Part shown: one piece after another, positions 28,513 through 31,079 of the stretch | Position numbering within the stretch: the first letter of the stretch is position 1 | How the letters are laid out: each line of letters starts with the position of its first letter | NCBI GenBank assembly: GCA_002441525.1 | Contig: DJWH01000067.1 | Location: 11,576 to 42,654 of the forward strand | Origin: Acholeplasmataceae bacterium UBA6235 | Lineage (GTDB): Bacteria; Bacillota_I; Bacilli_A; Acholeplasmatales; UBA5453 | Direction of reading: 5' to 3' | Length of the DNA: 31,079 nucleotides | Position numbers and translations under genes: made by a program | Notes under the pieces: generated by a model | Told to the model about the DNA's origin: nothing | The model's input: only the letters and a program-made list of their open reading frames with translations | Databases searched by the model: none

Positions 28513-31079
28513 ATGATTAAACGCCTGAAAAAAATGAAATGGGTGCGCTTTTTAAGTGAATACTACCAAAAAGTCAAAGCGTTTTTTATTGCTTTTGGCT
28601 TCAAAAAGACATTGTTGTCTTTGATAGCTTTGGTATTGGTCATTTATGTGGTTGCATCTTTTTTTAGAGTAGCATCAAACGATGTTTTTTTCGATGCGCG
28701 CGCACTCACACGTGCTTATGAGGACAGCGCGACACTCAGTTTGAGTGAACAAACGTATTCCACGGTTAAAAAAGGATATTTATCCCATAATTACACCGAG
28801 AGTACCCTCGAGAAAACGTTTGACCCAATAGATATGACAGGCGCGTTGGTATCGGCACTAGACCCGAGATACCAAGACGCCATCAATGATTATGCGGATT
28901 ATCGAAACGGGGCCAATGATACCGTTTCTGCATATCGTAGTCTAAGCGACCAAGTCACCTTTAACGTCGGCGCAATTCCAAGCGGCTTGTATTATATCGC
29001 TGTGGACTATTATGAATTATCGGAAAGTGTTCAAGCGACACAGGTTGGACTTAAAGTCAATCAAGTGTATCCGTTCTATGAAGCACGTACCCTCATTTTA
29101 GAAAGTGAATGGGTATTCGACAGTACTGAATTTGAAATAGACCGTTATCAGAATGAAATCCAACCTGGTTCAAGCAAACAACTGGCTTGGAAAACCATGA
29201 TTTTGCGAGATCTTAAGGGCATGCATGCCGGATATTTTCAATTTTATTTACAAGCCAATGATGAAATCACCTTAGAACATGTATCTGGTGAATACCTCAT
29301 TGGACAGGTTCATTTCGTTCAAGTGGATGAAACCCCTTCTTATGAAGCGTATTTGAATCAATACCCTAACGCAACCGTGATAAATCAGTTGGTTCAAGTA
29401 TCGGCTAAAGATTTGGCATCCCGTAATGACGCATCGATTCGTCTAAGAGCAGAACGTGACCCATCATCATTACATTACGACACACAATTTTTGAAGATGA
29501 ACACCATTTTTGGTGACTCATGGCAAAATGGTGGTCAAGCTGTCACTTATGAAATTGAAGTGGAAACTGCTGGTTTCTATCACATTTCATTCAAATACCG
29601 CCAATATATGATTAAGGATATGCCTGTGTTCAGAAAGATTTATGTGAATGGTGAAGTCCCATTCGATCTACTTGAAAGCTATGCATTCCCATATACCACG
29701 TCATTTATGCATCGGACATTGACCGATGAAAACAACGACGCATTGAAGATTTATTTAGAAGCAGGTACCAATACCATCACATTAGAAGCGGTATTGTATC
29801 CATATCGAAACACCATTGAATCTATTAAATACATTATGTCAGAAATACAAGATTTGGCATTACGTATTAAGAAATATACCTCTGGTGGCACTGACCGCTA
29901 TCGTGACTGGGATATCGAAACTTATTTTCCAAACGCGGAAGGCGATTTACGCTTCTGGGCATTGGAATTAGATCAAATCTATGAAGATTTATTGGTCTTA
30001 ACCGATACCAAAGCCCCGTCTGAAATACTTAACTTAAAGGTAGCAGCTACGCGTTTGCGCAGCATCGCTGGTAATGTTAATAAACTGCCTGGTCGTATGG
30101 TTCAATTCTCCGATGGTGACTCCTCCGTTAACCAAATGCTTGGAGATTTGATGCAACGACTCATGCGTGCTAACCTTGAATTAGAAAGAACCATGGTTCA
30201 TGGTGATAAAGCCTTGCCTAAACCGTATGCAAACGTCTTTGTGAGCTCATGGGAAGGCTTAAAACGTTTGGTATTATCCTTCGTGAATAACCCATATTCC
30301 ACCCAAAGAAGAGGTGACAATGAATTGGTTGTTTGGGTCAATCACCCACGCCAATACATTGAAATCATGCAAATGATGATTGACCAATCGTATGATGGCG
30401 ATATGAAAGTGACCCTTTCACAAATGCCAGACCAAAATAAACTCATTCTCGCCAATGTGGCTGGTACTTCACCGGACGTGGCGATTGGGGTTGACCACTG
30501 GATTCCATACGAATTTGCCATTCGTGACGCATCCCTGGATTTACGACAATTCGAAGGTTATGCCGATTTGGTCACCAATTTTACCAAAGGTGCGATGATC
30601 CCTTATGTATTTGAAGATGGCGTTTTTGGTATCCCTGAAACCCAAAACTTCTGGGTAACTTACTATCGTACCGACATTTTAAACTCGATTGGCGTCACTG
30701 AAATCCCACAAACTTGGGATGAAATCATTGAAATATTACCTTTATTACAAAGTTACGGAATGAATTACTTCGTTCCACTTGCCCAATATGAAGGGTTAAA
30801 ACCGTTTGTTGCAACCCTACCATTCATCTATCAATTTGGTGGTGACCTATACGCACCGAATGGTATGTCTACCGCGATCAATAGCGATCAAACCCTCCAA
30901 GGGATCCAATTGATGAGTAATTTATACACCTTGTATAATTTACCTCAACGTGTAGCGTCCTTCTATAATCAATTTAGATATGGTACCTTGCCAATTGGTA
31001 TTTCCGATTTATCTAGCTATATTTTGCTATCTACCGCAGCATCTGAACTCGATGGTTTATGGTCCATGGACTTACACCC
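28513..31079 (+). CDS. Membrane-anchored solute-binding protein with N-terminal carbohydrate-binding-like region (3' end cut by window)
   Basis: The frame is open for 855 codons from ATG 28513 (GGAGG at 28502-28506) to the window edge, without a stop. The N-terminus is basic, then one TM helix (about 33-51, no lipobox), so the bulk is outside the cell and anchored. Residues about 55-600 are mostly extracytoplasmic of unclear fold. Within them about 331-436 (GFYHISFKYRQ, RKIYVNGEVPF, YLEAGTNTITLEAVLYPY) resembles a CBM6/CBM35-type jelly roll. From about 604 a family-1 solute-binding domain begins (ELVVWVNHPRQYIEIMQ, AGTSPDVAIGVDHW, FGIPETQNFWVTYYRTDIL, PQTWDEIIEILPLL). It is the second binding protein in the operon. 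Permease genes are expected downstream, or this chain may continue into membrane segments, which cannot be seen. Confidence 0.9.
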   Translation, partial: MIKRLKKMKWVRFLSEYYQKVKAFFIAFGFKKTLLSLIALVLVIYVVASFFRVASNDVFFDARALTRAYEDSATLSLSEQTYSTVKKGYLSHNYTESTLEKTFDPIDMTGALVSALDPRYQDAINDYADYRNGANDTVSAYRSLSDQVTFNVGAIPSGLYYIAVDYYELSESVQATQVGLKVNQVYPFYEARTLILESEWVFDSTEFEIDRYQNEIQPGSSKQLAWKTMILRDLKGMHAGYFQFYLQANDEITLEHVSGEYLIGQVHFVQVDETPSYEAYLNQYPNATVINQLVQVSAKDLASRNDASIRLRAERDPSSLHYDTQFLKMNTIFGDSWQNGGQAVTYEIEVETAGFYHISFKYRQYMIKDMPVFRKIYVNGEVPFDLLESYAFPYTTSFMHRTLTDENNDALKIYLEAGTNTITLEAVLYPYRNTIESIKYIMSEIQDLALRIKKYTSGGTDRYRDWDIETYFPNAEGDLRFWALELDQIYEDLLVLTDTKAPSEILNLKVAATRLRSIAGNVNKLPGRMVQFSDGDSSVNQMLGDLMQRLMRANLELERTMVHGDKALPKPYANVFVSSWEGLKRLVLSFVNNPYSTQRRGDNELVVWVNHPRQYIEIMQMMIDQSYDGDMKVTLSQMPDQNKLILANVAGTSPDVAIGVDHWIPYEFAIRDASLDLRQFEGYADLVTNFTKGAMIPYVFEDGVFGIPETQNFWVTYYRTDILNSIGVTEIPQTWDEIIEILPLLQSYGMNYFVPLAQYEGLKPFVATLPFIYQFGGDLYAPNGMSTAINSDQTLQGIQLMSNLYTLYNLPQRVASFYNQFRYGTLPIGISDLSSYILLSTAASELDGLWSMDLH

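Noticed and set aside
1..31079. CRISPR arrays, insertion sequences, prophage or tRNA genes
   Set aside because: No regularly spaced repeats, transposase motifs, terminal inverted repeats or cloverleaf sequences were seen; the spaces between genes are short and accounted for by promoters, terminators and operators.

Overview
The window comes from a low-GC member of the Bacillota, most likely an Acholeplasma-like mollicute or close relative. The evidence is AT-rich DNA with dense, mostly short-spaced genes, bacilli-type RecU and RNase J, an ECF thiamine transporter behind a TPP riboswitch, and a beta-1,3-glucan phosphorylase locus of a kind known from Acholeplasma laidlawii. TGA is used as a stop and TGG for Trp, so the standard code applies and Mycoplasma/Spiroplasma-type code 4 is excluded. 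The lineage is an inference. No rRNA, tRNA, IS element, CRISPR array or prophage gene was seen.

Layout. (1) 1-2550: the 3' part of one ABC-exporter half and a complete second half, together a heterodimeric BmrCD-like exporter. (2) 2569-5138: a consensus promoter driving an 818-residue four-domain redox/sulfur-carrier protein (CoA-disulfide reductase, rhodanese, TusA, DsrE), closed by a bidirectional terminator. (3) 8967-5146, minus strand: a five-gene NqrBCDEF/Rnf-type membrane redox operon with no NqrA/RnfC in the cluster, and an inverted repeat in its leader. (4) 9123-11862: a histidine phosphatase divergent from a pyrimidine-nucleoside phosphorylase plus short-chain dehydrogenase operon. 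(5) 11879-16461: housekeeping and unknown genes. These are an uncharacterised membrane protein, TPP riboswitch plus thiT, recU (tail-to-tail overlap with thiT), and rnj coupled to another unknown membrane protein.

(6) 16551 to the right edge: a beta-1,3-glucan (laminarin-type) utilisation locus. Its first operon encodes a GH94 phosphorylase, a cupin-like protein, a signal-less GH16 laminarinase-like enzyme and a LacI-family regulator. Its second operon encodes a large GH94-related phosphorylase (GH161/GH149 type), a lipoprotein with four carbohydrate-binding-like modules, a sugar-binding lipoprotein, and a membrane-anchored two-domain solute-binding protein that runs off the window. Permeases are expected just beyond the edge. 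Three near-identical LacI-type operators (16588, 21319, 21394) tie the two operons together, and a perfect match to the CcpA cre consensus overlaps the second promoter.

Inferred physiology: surface lipoproteins capture beta-1,3-glucan or its oligosaccharides and an ABC importer takes oligosaccharides in. Cytoplasmic GH16 shortens them, and two phosphorylases with probably different chain-length preferences release glucose-1-phosphate without spending ATP. The LacI regulator senses the sugar, and CcpA-type control gives preference to better carbon sources.
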